A stretch of 64,000 bases of DNA from positions 179,811 to 243,810 of the forward strand of contig NZ_PJNW01000014.1 in the NCBI RefSeq assembly GCF_002844595.1. Direction: 5' to 3'. Source of the DNA: Pleomorphomonas diazotrophica (GTDB lineage: Bacteria > Pseudomonadota > Alphaproteobacteria > Rhizobiales > Pleomorphomonadaceae). Both the position numbers and the translations under genes were made by a program. The notes beneath the pieces were generated by a model. It did not search any database, was not told the DNA's origin, and was given only the letters and a program-made list of their open reading frames with translations. This document shows, in pieces, positions 54,411 to 64,000 of this stretch (within the stretch, counting starts at the first letter, position 1; every line of letters begins with the position of its first letter).

Positions 54411-55109
54411 TTAGCGGGCCATATCGAACAGAAGGATCTCGGCGTCGCTTTGGGCGGAGATGGAGAGGTCGGGCAGTCGCTCGATGGCGGCGCCATCCCC
54501 CTCTCCGAGATCCTGACCATTGATCTTGACGCTGCCACGCGCCACCTGCAACCAGCCCAACCGGCCCGGTGCAAAGCTGTGGTCGACCTCGGTGCCGGCC
54601 GTCAGACGCCCAGCGTAGAGATCGACGTCGCGGTGGAGCGCCAGCGCGCCATCGCGACCGTCGCGGGAGGCAACGAGCCGCAGCCTGTTCGTGAGTTCGT
54701 CATTGAAGCTCTTCTGCTCGTAGGACGGGGCGAAGCCGTCCGCTTCCGGCAGGATCCAGATCTGCAGGAAATGCACTGGATCGGTGGCCGAGGCATTGAA
54801 CTCGCTATGGCGAATGCCGGTACCGGCGCTCATGCGCTGCACGTCGCCGGGGCGGATCACCGAACCGGTGCCGAGGCTGTCGCGGTGTTGCAACGCACCT
54901 TCGAGCACGTAGGAGACGATTTCCATGTCGGCATGCGGGTGCGGCGGGAAGCCGCCGCCACCGGCGACGCGATCGTCGTTGATCACCCGGAGCGGGCCGA
55001 AACCCATGGCGCTGGGGTCGAAATAGTGGCCGAAGGAAAAGCTGTGGTGGCTGTCGAGCCAGCCGGCGTCAGTGTGGCCGCGCTCGCTGGCCTTGCGGAT
55101 GGTGATCAT
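54411..55109 (-). CDS. Pirin family protein
   Basis: 232 residues, bicupin. The metal ligands are present in FPPHPHADMEIVSYVLEGAL and GTGIRHSEFN (three His and one Glu). Bacterial pirins vary in role: quercetin dioxygenase-like activity or regulation of metabolism. The specific role here is not visible. Confidence 0.92.
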   Translation of the reverse strand: MITIRKASERGHTDAGWLDSHHSFSFGHYFDPSAMGFGPLRVINDDRVAGGGGFPPHPHADMEIVSYVLEGALQHRDSLGTGSVIRPGDVQRMSAGTGIRHSEFNASATDPVHFLQIWILPEADGFAPSYEQKSFNDELTNRLRLVASRDGRDGALALHRDVDLYAGRLTAGTEVDHSFAPGRLGWLQVARGSVKINGQDLGEGDGAAIERLPDLSISAQSDAEILLFDMAR

Positions 55110-55238
55110 TGCGGGTCTCCTGGTCGGGGCGACGCTCTATCGCCCGTTTGGTGACCCGAAGATGGGACCCGACGCGTCTTTTGTCAGGATAGCCTATTGC
55201 CGCCGCACTGTTCTCGGAAGATGAACAATCGCGTGGGT

Positions 55239-56732
55239 TCAGCGGTCGACAATGATCTTCACGCGTGTGCCGGGCCGCGGCTCCTCGTTGGCGGCAAGGC
55301 CGTTGAGTGCCCTGAACAGGATGACGCCCCGGTCCATGGGCACCATGCGCCGGGTGAGCATCACGGCGGTCTCGCCGACGCCTACGCTGACGACGCGGAT
55401 GCGTAGCGGGGCAAGCGACGCCTTCTCGGCTTCCGACAGCGAGCGGAAGGAAGCGACCGTGGAACTGAAGGTGCTGTCGAGGGCAGCGGCGTCGCCGCGC
55501 GTCGCGAACAGGAAGCGGAACGCCTGGTCGTTGAAGCGGACGACGGCGATCCGGTAGGTGAAGCCGCGTGCAGCCGCCGAGGCGACGGCAGCCGGCAGTC
55601 CGGCGATCGACACGGTGCGCACCGATTGCCGATCAAGCCCGTTGACCCAGCCGGAGGTCAGGTAGGTGACGAGATCGCTGCCGGCCGCGACATTGGCGCC
55701 GTCAAAGCGCATGGCGACGCCGTCGGCGTTGGTGGCGAGCACCGCCTTCGACGTGTTGTCAATCAGGAAGCCCTCCGGCACCTCGAAGGCGAAGCCCAGC
55801 TTGGCGTGCAGGAACTGACGGCCGCGCACGTAGCCTTCGTTCGGGTCGTCGCCATACATGATGCCGTCGATGCGCGACAGGTAGCCGTCGCGGTCCACCT
55901 CGCCATCGGTGACGCCGGTGGCCTTCGCCACCTCCCGCGCCTGGGCGAGACGCTCGGGTGTCGACGGGTGCGAGGACAAGAAGTCGATCGAGCCTGTGTC
56001 GTCCTCCGGAAGGCCGTTCTTCCAGGCGGCAAGGCGCGACATCGAGGTCAGGAAGCGCGGCGAACCATAGGGGTCGAAGCCGGCCTTGGCCAGGGTCGCA
56101 ATGCCGATCTTGTCGGCCTCAAGCTCCTGGATCTGCGAGAAGCGTGCAAGGGAGACCTGCGTCGAGGCGAGCGCCACGCGTTGCACGGCCGGATCCTGCA
56201 CCACGTCCTGCACGGCCTGGCTGGCCACGGCCGCGGCCTCCGCCTTCTGCGCCCGCAAGAAGGCGTGGCGGGCGGTGACGTGGGCCATCTCGTGGGAGAT
56301 CACGGCGGCAACCTCGGCTGTGTCGCTGGCGAGCGCCAGAAGGCCGCGCGTGACATAGACATAGCCGCCCGGCAGGGCGAAGGCGTTGACGGCCGGCGAG
56401 TTGAGGATGGTGACGCGGTAGCTCCGCCAAGGCTCGGGACTGGCGGCGACCAGCCGCCCCACGACGCTGGCGATCGCCAGTTCGGCCTCTCGGTCCTCAT
56501 AGGTGCCGCCGAACGCGGCGACGATCTTGGGATGCTCCCGCTCGGCGATCGCCACCTCGTTGGGATCGACCTTGCCTTGCGGGATGGTCGTTGTGATCGA
56601 CTGCTCGGCGGAAAGGCCGCCATCCTCGCCGGACAGTCCCAGGCAGCCGGCAAGCGACAGGGCGAGAGCCATCGCGGCGGTCCTCGACGCGAACCAGCAG
56701 AGATTGCCTGTTCTACCCATCCGTCCGACCAT
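55239..56732 (-). CDS. M48 family metalloprotease lipoprotein
   Basis: 497 residues. A lipoprotein signal ends at SLAGC; the M48 catalytic domain (about 60-260) has the zinc motif VISHEMAHVTARHA and the third ligand in ELEADKIGI. The C-terminal half is a family-specific extension of unknown role. Related proteases (BepA/LoiP) act on envelope proteins in the periplasm. AGGA lies six bases before the ATG. Confidence 0.88.
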   Translation of the reverse strand: MVGRMGRTGNLCWFASRTAAMALALSLAGCLGLSGEDGGLSAEQSITTTIPQGKVDPNEVAIAEREHPKIVAAFGGTYEDREAELAIASVVGRLVAASPEPWRSYRVTILNSPAVNAFALPGGYVYVTRGLLALASDTAEVAAVISHEMAHVTARHAFLRAQKAEAAAVASQAVQDVVQDPAVQRVALASTQVSLARFSQIQELEADKIGIATLAKAGFDPYGSPRFLTSMSRLAAWKNGLPEDDTGSIDFLSSHPSTPERLAQAREVAKATGVTDGEVDRDGYLSRIDGIMYGDDPNEGYVRGRQFLHAKLGFAFEVPEGFLIDNTSKAVLATNADGVAMRFDGANVAAGSDLVTYLTSGWVNGLDRQSVRTVSIAGLPAAVASAAARGFTYRIAVVRFNDQAFRFLFATRGDAAALDSTFSSTVASFRSLSEAEKASLAPLRIRVVSVGVGETAVMLTRRMVPMDRGVILFRALNGLAANEEPRPGTRVKIIVDR

Positions 56733-56740
56733 GCTGCTTC

Positions 56741-57562
56741 CTAGTCCGTTCCCATGTCCGATGCGCTGTCCGCCAGACGCAAGGCCAGCGGCGTCCCGAG
56801 GTCCAAATCGAGGCCGTTGCGCCGAGTTGCCCAGCCGCGCACCTCGATCATCCGCCCGGCAAGGCTCTCAGGCGGCCGCCCGGCGGCTGTCAGCGCCGAC
56901 GCCGTCGCCTCGCGAAGGCGCACCGTGGCATCCGTCCGGTAGTTGCCGCCAAAATTGATATAGGTGGTTCGGCCCGACCGGCCAACCGAGGCGACCCTGC
57001 CACGGCCGAGCACGAAATCGGGGAGGCCAGCCGCCGCCGCGTTCAGATCCGTCCATATCCGGCTTTGCCGCCAAATACCACGTTTTTCCGTACGTGCCTC
57101 GGTTTCGGCGGCGAGAAAGCGCGTGGCGCAGGGCGCAAAGGACACATCGGCAAGGCTGGCGCCGGCCGCTAGGAGCCGCTCGCCGACGCTGGCGCCGCTT
57201 TCCAGGCGGAGGACGCCATGCAGGCGGCCGCGACGGTCGGGGCCATCCACGGCGGCAAGAGCGACGACCTTGCCGCGAAGGTCGGCCATGACGTTCGAAT
57301 AGGTGGAGCGGGCTGCTTCACCCCCTTTGGCCGGAAGGATCAGCCCCTCAAGAACGACGATGACGGGGGCAGGCGTGGCGGTCGGCTGGAGAGGGGCGAG
57401 GGCTATCACCGGCCGAACGGTTCCTGGCGATGGCGGAGCGGTTGTCTCGATGCGATGGGTCGGCGTCACCGGGCCGTCGAAACACGTCTCCTGTGCCTCG
57501 CTCGGCTGGATGGCCAGCAAGGCAAGGGCAAGCGCGGCGATCGTGTGAGCAACGCGGGGCAT
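56741..57562 (-). CDS. Thermonuclease-like protein, probably inactive
   Basis: About 273 residues: signal peptide (LALALLAIQPSEAQ), a Pro/Thr-rich linker, an SNase-like domain (about 90-185) and a C-terminal extension. The outline of the fold is there (DRRGRLHGVLRLESGASVGE and RTEKRGIW), but the active-site segment that reads like IDTPE in true thermonucleases is ILPAK here, and the Arg before it is Val. It is likely secreted and not a working nuclease. The ATG at 57562 is chosen for the signal peptide; the frame open further upstream would cross the tRNA. It ends eight bases before the M48 protease gene. Confidence 0.65.
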   Translation of the reverse strand: MPRVAHTIAALALALLAIQPSEAQETCFDGPVTPTHRIETTAPPSPGTVRPVIALAPLQPTATPAPVIVVLEGLILPAKGGEAARSTYSNVMADLRGKVVALAAVDGPDRRGRLHGVLRLESGASVGERLLAAGASLADVSFAPCATRFLAAETEARTEKRGIWRQSRIWTDLNAAAAGLPDFVLGRGRVASVGRSGRTTYINFGGNYRTDATVRLREATASALTAAGRPPESLAGRMIEVRGWATRRNGLDLDLGTPLALRLADSASDMGTD

Positions 57563-57703
57563 TGGCGGGGTCTCTGCTGCATTTGATTGTAGCGGAGCGC
57601 TCAACCACCGCCTATCCCTTGGAACGGCTGGCTGCCTTCCCTTTACGGCATGACCCTCGAAAAGGGCTGTCAAAGCCAGCGTCGATTTGCTAGATGAGCC
57701 GAA

Positions 57704-57728
57704 GCGGCCGGACGCTTGGTCCGGCCGC
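57704..57728 (+). other. Perfect hairpin just before tRNA-Arg
   Basis: GCGGCCGGAC and GTCCGGCCGC form a ten-bp stem with a GCTTG loop, ending five bases before the tRNA 5' end. It would be in the leader of the tRNA transcript if the CTGTCA / CTAGAT pair at 57667-57695 is its promoter, and may affect 5' processing. There is no T run. Confidence 0.6.
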
Positions 57729-57733
57729 GCCGC

Positions 57734-57810
<77 letters not shown>

Positions 57811-57826
57811 CTTTCCAACCGATGCG

Positions 57827-58078
57827 CTATCTTTTGACCGCCCTGACGACGCCAACGAGGATGCAGGCGCCGATGACGCCGGCGATGAGATAGCCGATCC
57901 AGCCGCCGAAGGAGATGCCGAGGATTCCGAACAGGAAGCTAGCGATGGCGGCGCCAATGATGCCGAGCACGATATTGAGGAAAACCCCCGTATCGGTCTT
58001 CATCAGTCCTGAAGCGATCCAGCCCGCAAGGCCGCCGATGATAATGGCTGCGATCCAGCCGATGCCTGCGTCGTCCAT
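57827..58078 (-). CDS. GlsB/YeaQ/YmgE family membrane protein
   Basis: 83 residues, almost all hydrophobic and glycine-rich, with three membrane segments; IIGGLAGWIASGLMKTDTGV and NIVLGIIGAAIASFLFGILG are the family pattern. These small proteins are linked to stress responses; the mechanism is unknown. Confidence 0.9.
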   Translation of the reverse strand: MDDAGIGWIAAIIIGGLAGWIASGLMKTDTGVFLNIVLGIIGAAIASFLFGILGISFGGWIGYLIAGVIGACILVGVVRAVKR

Positions 58079-58252
58079 CTTTCACCTCGAGCAGTCGTTC
58101 AAGTTGAGTGGCCCTTGCTGCCTTCCGGCAGCGACTGGCCGACGAGAGAACAACGAAGTACGAAGCGCGCAGTTCCCAATGAAGCGGGCTCGACGGCAAT
58201 TCGGTCGCGAAAGAGCGCTTGCCGTGGCATGGGTCGAGCCAGCGACCATGAA

Positions 58253-58289
58253 AAAGCCGGCGCCAGCGGGGATTGCTGGTGCCGGCTTT
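58253..58289 (-). terminator. deoC terminator
   Basis: AAAGCCGGCGCCAGC and GCTGGTGCCGGCTTT form a 15-bp stem (one mismatch) with an eight-base loop. On the minus strand it is followed by TTTTTC, 25 bases after the deoC stop. Confidence 0.93.
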
Positions 58290-58314
58290 CCTCCTTAAGG
58301 ATACATCAAAGGCA

Positions 58315-59004
58315 TCAGTAACCGGCGGCGTCTGCCTTGCTGCCGCCAACGATGGCGACGCCGGCGCTGGCACCGATGCGCGTCGCGCCAGCGTCCACCA
58401 TGGCCCAGGCGGTCTCGGCGGTGCGAATGCCGCCGGATGCCTTCACGCCCAATTCGGGACCGACCACGCGGCGCATCAACGCGATGTCCTCGACGGTTGC
58501 GCCGCCGCTCGAGAAGCCGGTCGACGTCTTCACAAAGTCGGCGCCGATTTCCTTGGACATGCGGCAGGCCGTTTCCTTCTGGGCGTCGTCCAGCAGGCAG
58601 GTCTCGATGATCACCTTGAGCACCTTGCCGGCCGTCGCCCGGCGCACGGCGGCGATGTCGGCGCCGAAGCGGTCGAGGTCTCCCTCACGCAGTGCGCCGA
58701 CGTCGATCACCATGTCGATCTCGTCGGCGCCATCGGCGATGGCGCGGGAAGCCTCGTCGGCCTTGGCGGCGGCACCGTTGGCCCCGAGCGGGAAGCCGAC
58801 CACCACGCAGGTCTTGACCGGGCTACCCTCCAGGCGGCCGGCGACGAAGCCGGCGTGCACGGCATTGACGCAGACGGAGGCAAAGCCATGTTCGATCGCC
58901 TCGTCACAGAGCCGCGCGATTTCTGCCCGGGTCGCCTCCGGCTTCAAAATCGTGTGGTCGATCATTCCGGCGAGAACCCGGGGATCACGTTTCGCTTCCG
59001 TCAT
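58315..59004 (-). CDS. deoC: Deoxyribose-phosphate aldolase
   Basis: 229 residues, TIM barrel. The Schiff-base lysine is in [13 protein letters not shown], with the second conserved Lys in [10 protein letters not shown] and Asp in [10 protein letters not shown]. It splits 2-deoxyribose-5-phosphate to glyceraldehyde-3-phosphate and acetaldehyde in nucleoside catabolism. It is divergent from a DeoR-type regulator 109 bases away, which likely controls it. Confidence 0.95.
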   Translation of the reverse strand: MTEAKRDPRVLAGMIDHTILKPEATRAEIARLCDEAIEHGFASVCVNAVHAGFVAGRLEGSPVKTCVVVGFPLGANGAAAKADEASRAIADGADEIDMVIDVGALREGDLDRFGADIAAVRRATAGKVLKVIIETCLLDDAQKETACRMSKEIGADFVKTSTGFSSGGATVEDIALMRRVVGPELGVKASGGIRTAETAWAMVDAGATRIGASAGVAIVGGSKADAAGY

Positions 59005-59041
59005 TTCAACGACTCCATCCAGCTTTCATGTTATGATCGTG

Positions 59042-59052
59042 ACAAAATTTGT
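59042..59052. promoter_or_regulatory. Candidate operator between deoC and deoR-type gene
   Basis: ACAAAATTTGT is palindromic around its central base (ACAAA-A-TTTGT), and lies midway between the two divergent starts. TTTCATG repeats flank it at about 59022 and 59063. This fits a shared operator, but the site of this regulator is unknown. Confidence 0.4.
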
Positions 59053-59113
59053 TCGGAACGTTTCATGCTGGTTCCGGCGAGTCAAGACGGCCAGGTAAGT
59101 TGGGCGGGCTTCC

Positions 59114-59809
59114 GTGAGAAAGACTGAACGCGTAGAGCGTCTCAAGGAGAGATTGGCGGACGTCGGAGTGCTGCATCTCCAGGAAGCTGCCACGCTCCTC
59201 GGTGTGTCGGGCATGACGGTTCGGCGCGATCTCGCGTCAGCGCCGCATCTCTTCAGCTATCTTGGGGGATATATCCTGCCGGTCGGCGGCGACCGAAACG
59301 CCGTCTACCGCCTTGATATGGAGACCGACGCTCATGCCGAGGCGAAGGAGCTTGCCTGCCGCAAGGCAGCAGACCTCGTGGAACCGGACGATACGATCTT
59401 CATCGATTGCGGAACGACCACGCCGCGAATGGTCGATTACCTTCCGACGACGGGCCGGCTCACCGTCATCACCTACGCGATGAACGTCGCCGAGCGTGTC
59501 ATCAGGCGTTCGGGGATAAACCTGATCCTGCTGGGTGGACTGTTCCACGCCTCGTCGCAAAGTTTTTCAGGCGACGAGGCCCTGCGGACCGTGGACCGGC
59601 TTGGAATCGGCAAAGCCTTCCTGTCGGCCGGCGGCTTGCACCCGCAGCACGGCGCGACCTGTTCCAACTTCCACGAGGTACCGATCAAGCAGGTGGTGCT
59701 TGCGCGTGCCGGATGGAGCTATCTGGTGATCGACGCGAGCAAGCTGGACAAGATCAAGCCTGCGTTCTTTGCCACCGCCGACCGGTTCGATCAGATCATC
59801 ACCGAGTGA
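59114..59809 (+). CDS. DeoR/GlpR family transcriptional regulator
   Basis: 231 residues from a GTG. The N-terminal helix-turn-helix (about 18-40, LQEAATLLGVSGMTVRRDLA) and the sugar-phosphate sensor domain (about 75-230, with FIDCGTTTPRM and LLGGLFHASSQSFSGDEA) are typical of the family. Because it is divergent from deoC, it probably represses deoC until a deoxyribose phosphate is present, as in E. coli. Confidence 0.9.
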   Translation: MRKTERVERLKERLADVGVLHLQEAATLLGVSGMTVRRDLASAPHLFSYLGGYILPVGGDRNAVYRLDMETDAHAEAKELACRKAADLVEPDDTIFIDCGTTTPRMVDYLPTTGRLTVITYAMNVAERVIRRSGINLILLGGLFHASSQSFSGDEALRTVDRLGIGKAFLSAGGLHPQHGATCSNFHEVPIKQVVLARAGWSYLVIDASKLDKIKPAFFATADRFDQIITE

Positions 59810-59826
59810 CCGCAGCTTCCCGGCGT

Positions 59827-60222
59827 TCAGGCGAGAGCGGTAACGGCAGTCTTGACGTCACCCAGGGCGGCGACGGCGCGGTCCTTGGCGCCCTCGCTCT
59901 TCGCGTCGGCGAGAAGGCTCTCCGCCGCTGCGATCTCGGCCGCGGCAACGGCCGGCCCGAACTCGCTCTCCGGCACGGCTTTCTCGGCCAGCACGCTGAG
60001 ACCCGCCGCGTTGACGTCGGCAAAGCCGCCACGCACGTAGATACGGCTTGCGACACCGCCGGCCTTCACCGTGACGATGCCGGTCTTCAGCGTGGTGAGG
60101 AACGGCGCATGGCCGGCGAGCACACCGAAGTCGCCCTCGCTGCCGGGCAGGTCCACCTGATCGGCGTCGACCGACAGAATCAGGCGCTCAGGGCTGACGA
60201 GCTCGAACTTGAAGGTTGCCAT
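59827..60222 (-). CDS. atpC: ATP synthase F1 subunit epsilon
   Basis: 131 residues: N-terminal beta-sandwich (GSEGDFGVLAGHAPFLTTLK) and C-terminal helical part. It is the last gene of the F1 cluster; a rotary-stalk subunit that can inhibit ATP hydrolysis. The ATG at 60222 gives the usual MATFKFELVSPE start. It follows atpD by about 140 bases. Confidence 0.95.
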   Translation of the reverse strand: MATFKFELVSPERLILSVDADQVDLPGSEGDFGVLAGHAPFLTTLKTGIVTVKAGGVASRIYVRGGFADVNAAGLSVLAEKAVPESEFGPAVAAAEIAAAESLLADAKSEGAKDRAVAALGDVKTAVTALA

Positions 60223-60361
60223 CCGGCGCTCCCAACGGTGTTTTTCTGGCAACTCCGGACCTTATGGAATTGCACTGGCGGCCAGTCGGCCGGTCGATGT
60301 CCAGGTTCCGGCGTGTCGCCGGGGAGGAGGGCGGCGTTACCCGCCCATCCCGGTCAGTCTA

Positions 60362-61828
<1,467 letters not shown>

Positions 61829-62701
61829 TCAGAGCGCCTCGGCGCCCGAAATGATTTCAACGAGTTCGGTGGTGATCTTGGCCTGGCGCGTACGGTTGTA
61901 GGTGATCGACAGGCGGTCGATCATCTCGCCGGCGTTGCGAGTCGCGTTGTCCATGGCGCTCATCTTGGCGCCCATCTCGCCGGCGGCATTCTCAAGGAGA
62001 GCCGAGAACAGCGTGACGGAGACATAGCGCGGCAGCAGGGTCTCGAGGATTTCGGCCTCGTCGGGCTCGAACTCGTAGTTGGCCTCGGAGACGGTCGCCG
62101 ACTTTTCCACCTTGACCGGCAACAGTTGCTTGGCCGTCGGGATCTGCTGGATGACCGACTTGAACTCCGAATAGAACAGCGTGCAGACGTCGAACTCGCC
62201 AGCCTCGAAGAGGTCGACGATGCGTCGGCCGAGGTCGTCGGCGATGTCGAAACTCACCGACTTGACGCCGCGCAGTTCGACCCGGTCGATGAAGCGGTCG
62301 CCATGCTCGCGCTTCAGCGCGTCGGCGCCCTTCTTGCCGACGGTGAGGATCTTCACCGTCTTGCCGGCGGCGAGCAGGGAGGCGGCGTGTTCGCGCGCCA
62401 GACGGACGATCGACGAGTTGAAGCCGCCGCACAGGCCGCGTTCGGCCGTGCAGACGACGAGCAGATGCACGTCGTCGCGGCCGGTGCCGGCAAGCAGGCG
62501 CGGCGCGTCGTCACGGCCGGCCATGGCGCCGGCGAGATTGGCGACCACCGCGCCGAGACGACGGGCGTAGGGACGGGCGGCGACCGCCGCCTCCTGCGCG
62601 CGACGCAGCTTCGCCGCGGCGACCATCTGCATCGCCTTGGTGATCTTCTGCGTCGCCTTCACCGAAGCGATGCGGTTCTTGAGTTCTTTCAAGCTGGCCA
62701 T
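61829..62701 (-). CDS. atpG: ATP synthase F1 subunit gamma
   Basis: 290 residues. N-terminal [20 protein letters not shown] and C-terminal [20 protein letters not shown] form the coiled-coil shaft, with the Rossmann-like middle part between. It rotates within the alpha-beta ring. AGGAG lies five bases before the ATG. Confidence 0.97.
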   Translation of the reverse strand: MASLKELKNRIASVKATQKITKAMQMVAAAKLRRAQEAAVAARPYARRLGAVVANLAGAMAGRDDAPRLLAGTGRDDVHLLVVCTAERGLCGGFNSSIVRLAREHAASLLAAGKTVKILTVGKKGADALKREHGDRFIDRVELRGVKSVSFDIADDLGRRIVDLFEAGEFDVCTLFYSEFKSVIQQIPTAKQLLPVKVEKSATVSEANYEFEPDEAEILETLLPRYVSVTLFSALLENAAGEMGAKMSAMDNATRNAGEMIDRLSITYNRTRQAKITTELVEIISGAEAL

Positions 62702-62780
62702 ATCGGCTCCTGCCCAGGGGGCATCGGGGCGCGGGAGAGGAGGGCGGCGTCCGCCCTCCCGGGTTCAACAGGCGATATCG

Positions 62781-64000
<1,220 letters not shown>

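Overview
The window is GC-rich chromosomal DNA from an alphaproteobacterium, most likely a member of Hyphomicrobiales (Rhizobiales). The signs are a cpa/tad pilus locus with a flp pilin, an xerD / aroK-aroB / corC / bolA / DnaJ / cobS-cobT block, the rpmB, SUV3-type helicase, S4 protein, fdxA, carD series, and an atpAGDC operon. The genus cannot be fixed from the sequence alone.

Layout. 1-11 kb: Flp/tad pilus genes. cpaA, cpaB, cpaC, cpaD and cpaE, with the flp pilin upstream, lie on the minus strand. A stand-alone CpaC-type N-domain protein, two TadE-like pseudopilins and a membrane PAS protein with a decayed histidine-kinase core lie divergently on the plus strand. They are followed by a retropepsin-like protease, an M20 amidohydrolase, a CAP-domain lipoprotein and a receiver-domain protein. 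11.7-21.1 kb: a genomic island of about 9.3 kb inserted at the 3' end of tRNA-Leu(CAA) and bounded by a 19-bp direct repeat. It carries a tyrosine integrase, a truncated and an intact Rha-type regulator, a DUF6998-like protein with a nuclease-like motif, a ParB-N protein, a thermonuclease, a serine recombinase with its own inverted-repeat cluster, and two HEPN-type proteins at the right end. No capsid, tail, terminase or conjugation genes are visible, so it resembles a satellite-like or decayed prophage element with possible defence cargo.

21.2-28 kb: a catabolic operon with a DasR/NagR-like GntR regulator, a fused NanE-NanK enzyme whose kinase half lacks the usual ROK signature, and a complete sugar ABC importer. 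This suggests uptake and conversion of an amino sugar such as ManNAc. 28-35 kb: housekeeping genes (cytochrome b561, msrB, ppa, GNAT, L,D-transpeptidase, accA, xerD-like). 35-45 kb: shikimate genes aroK-aroB, a CBS/CorC membrane protein, bolA, a DnaJ-domain protein, the cobaltochelatase genes cobS and cobT with a GFA-type gene between them, a phytase-like esterase, Rsm22 and a queuosine-precursor transporter.

45-54 kb: rpmB with a clear promoter and terminator, a DUF3108 protein, a small lipoprotein, a SUV3-like RNA helicase, an S4-domain protein, fdxA, a possible small RNA, carD and an unrecognised secreted protein. 54-64 kb: pirin, an M48 protease, a degenerate thermonuclease, tRNA-Arg(CCT), a GlsB-type membrane protein, deoC with a divergent DeoR regulator, and the ATP synthase genes atpC, atpD, atpG and atpA (cut by the window end). 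The most unusual parts are the tRNA-Leu island with its HEPN pair and recombinase-associated repeats, the atypical NanE-NanK fusion, and the palindromic element between msrB and ppa.
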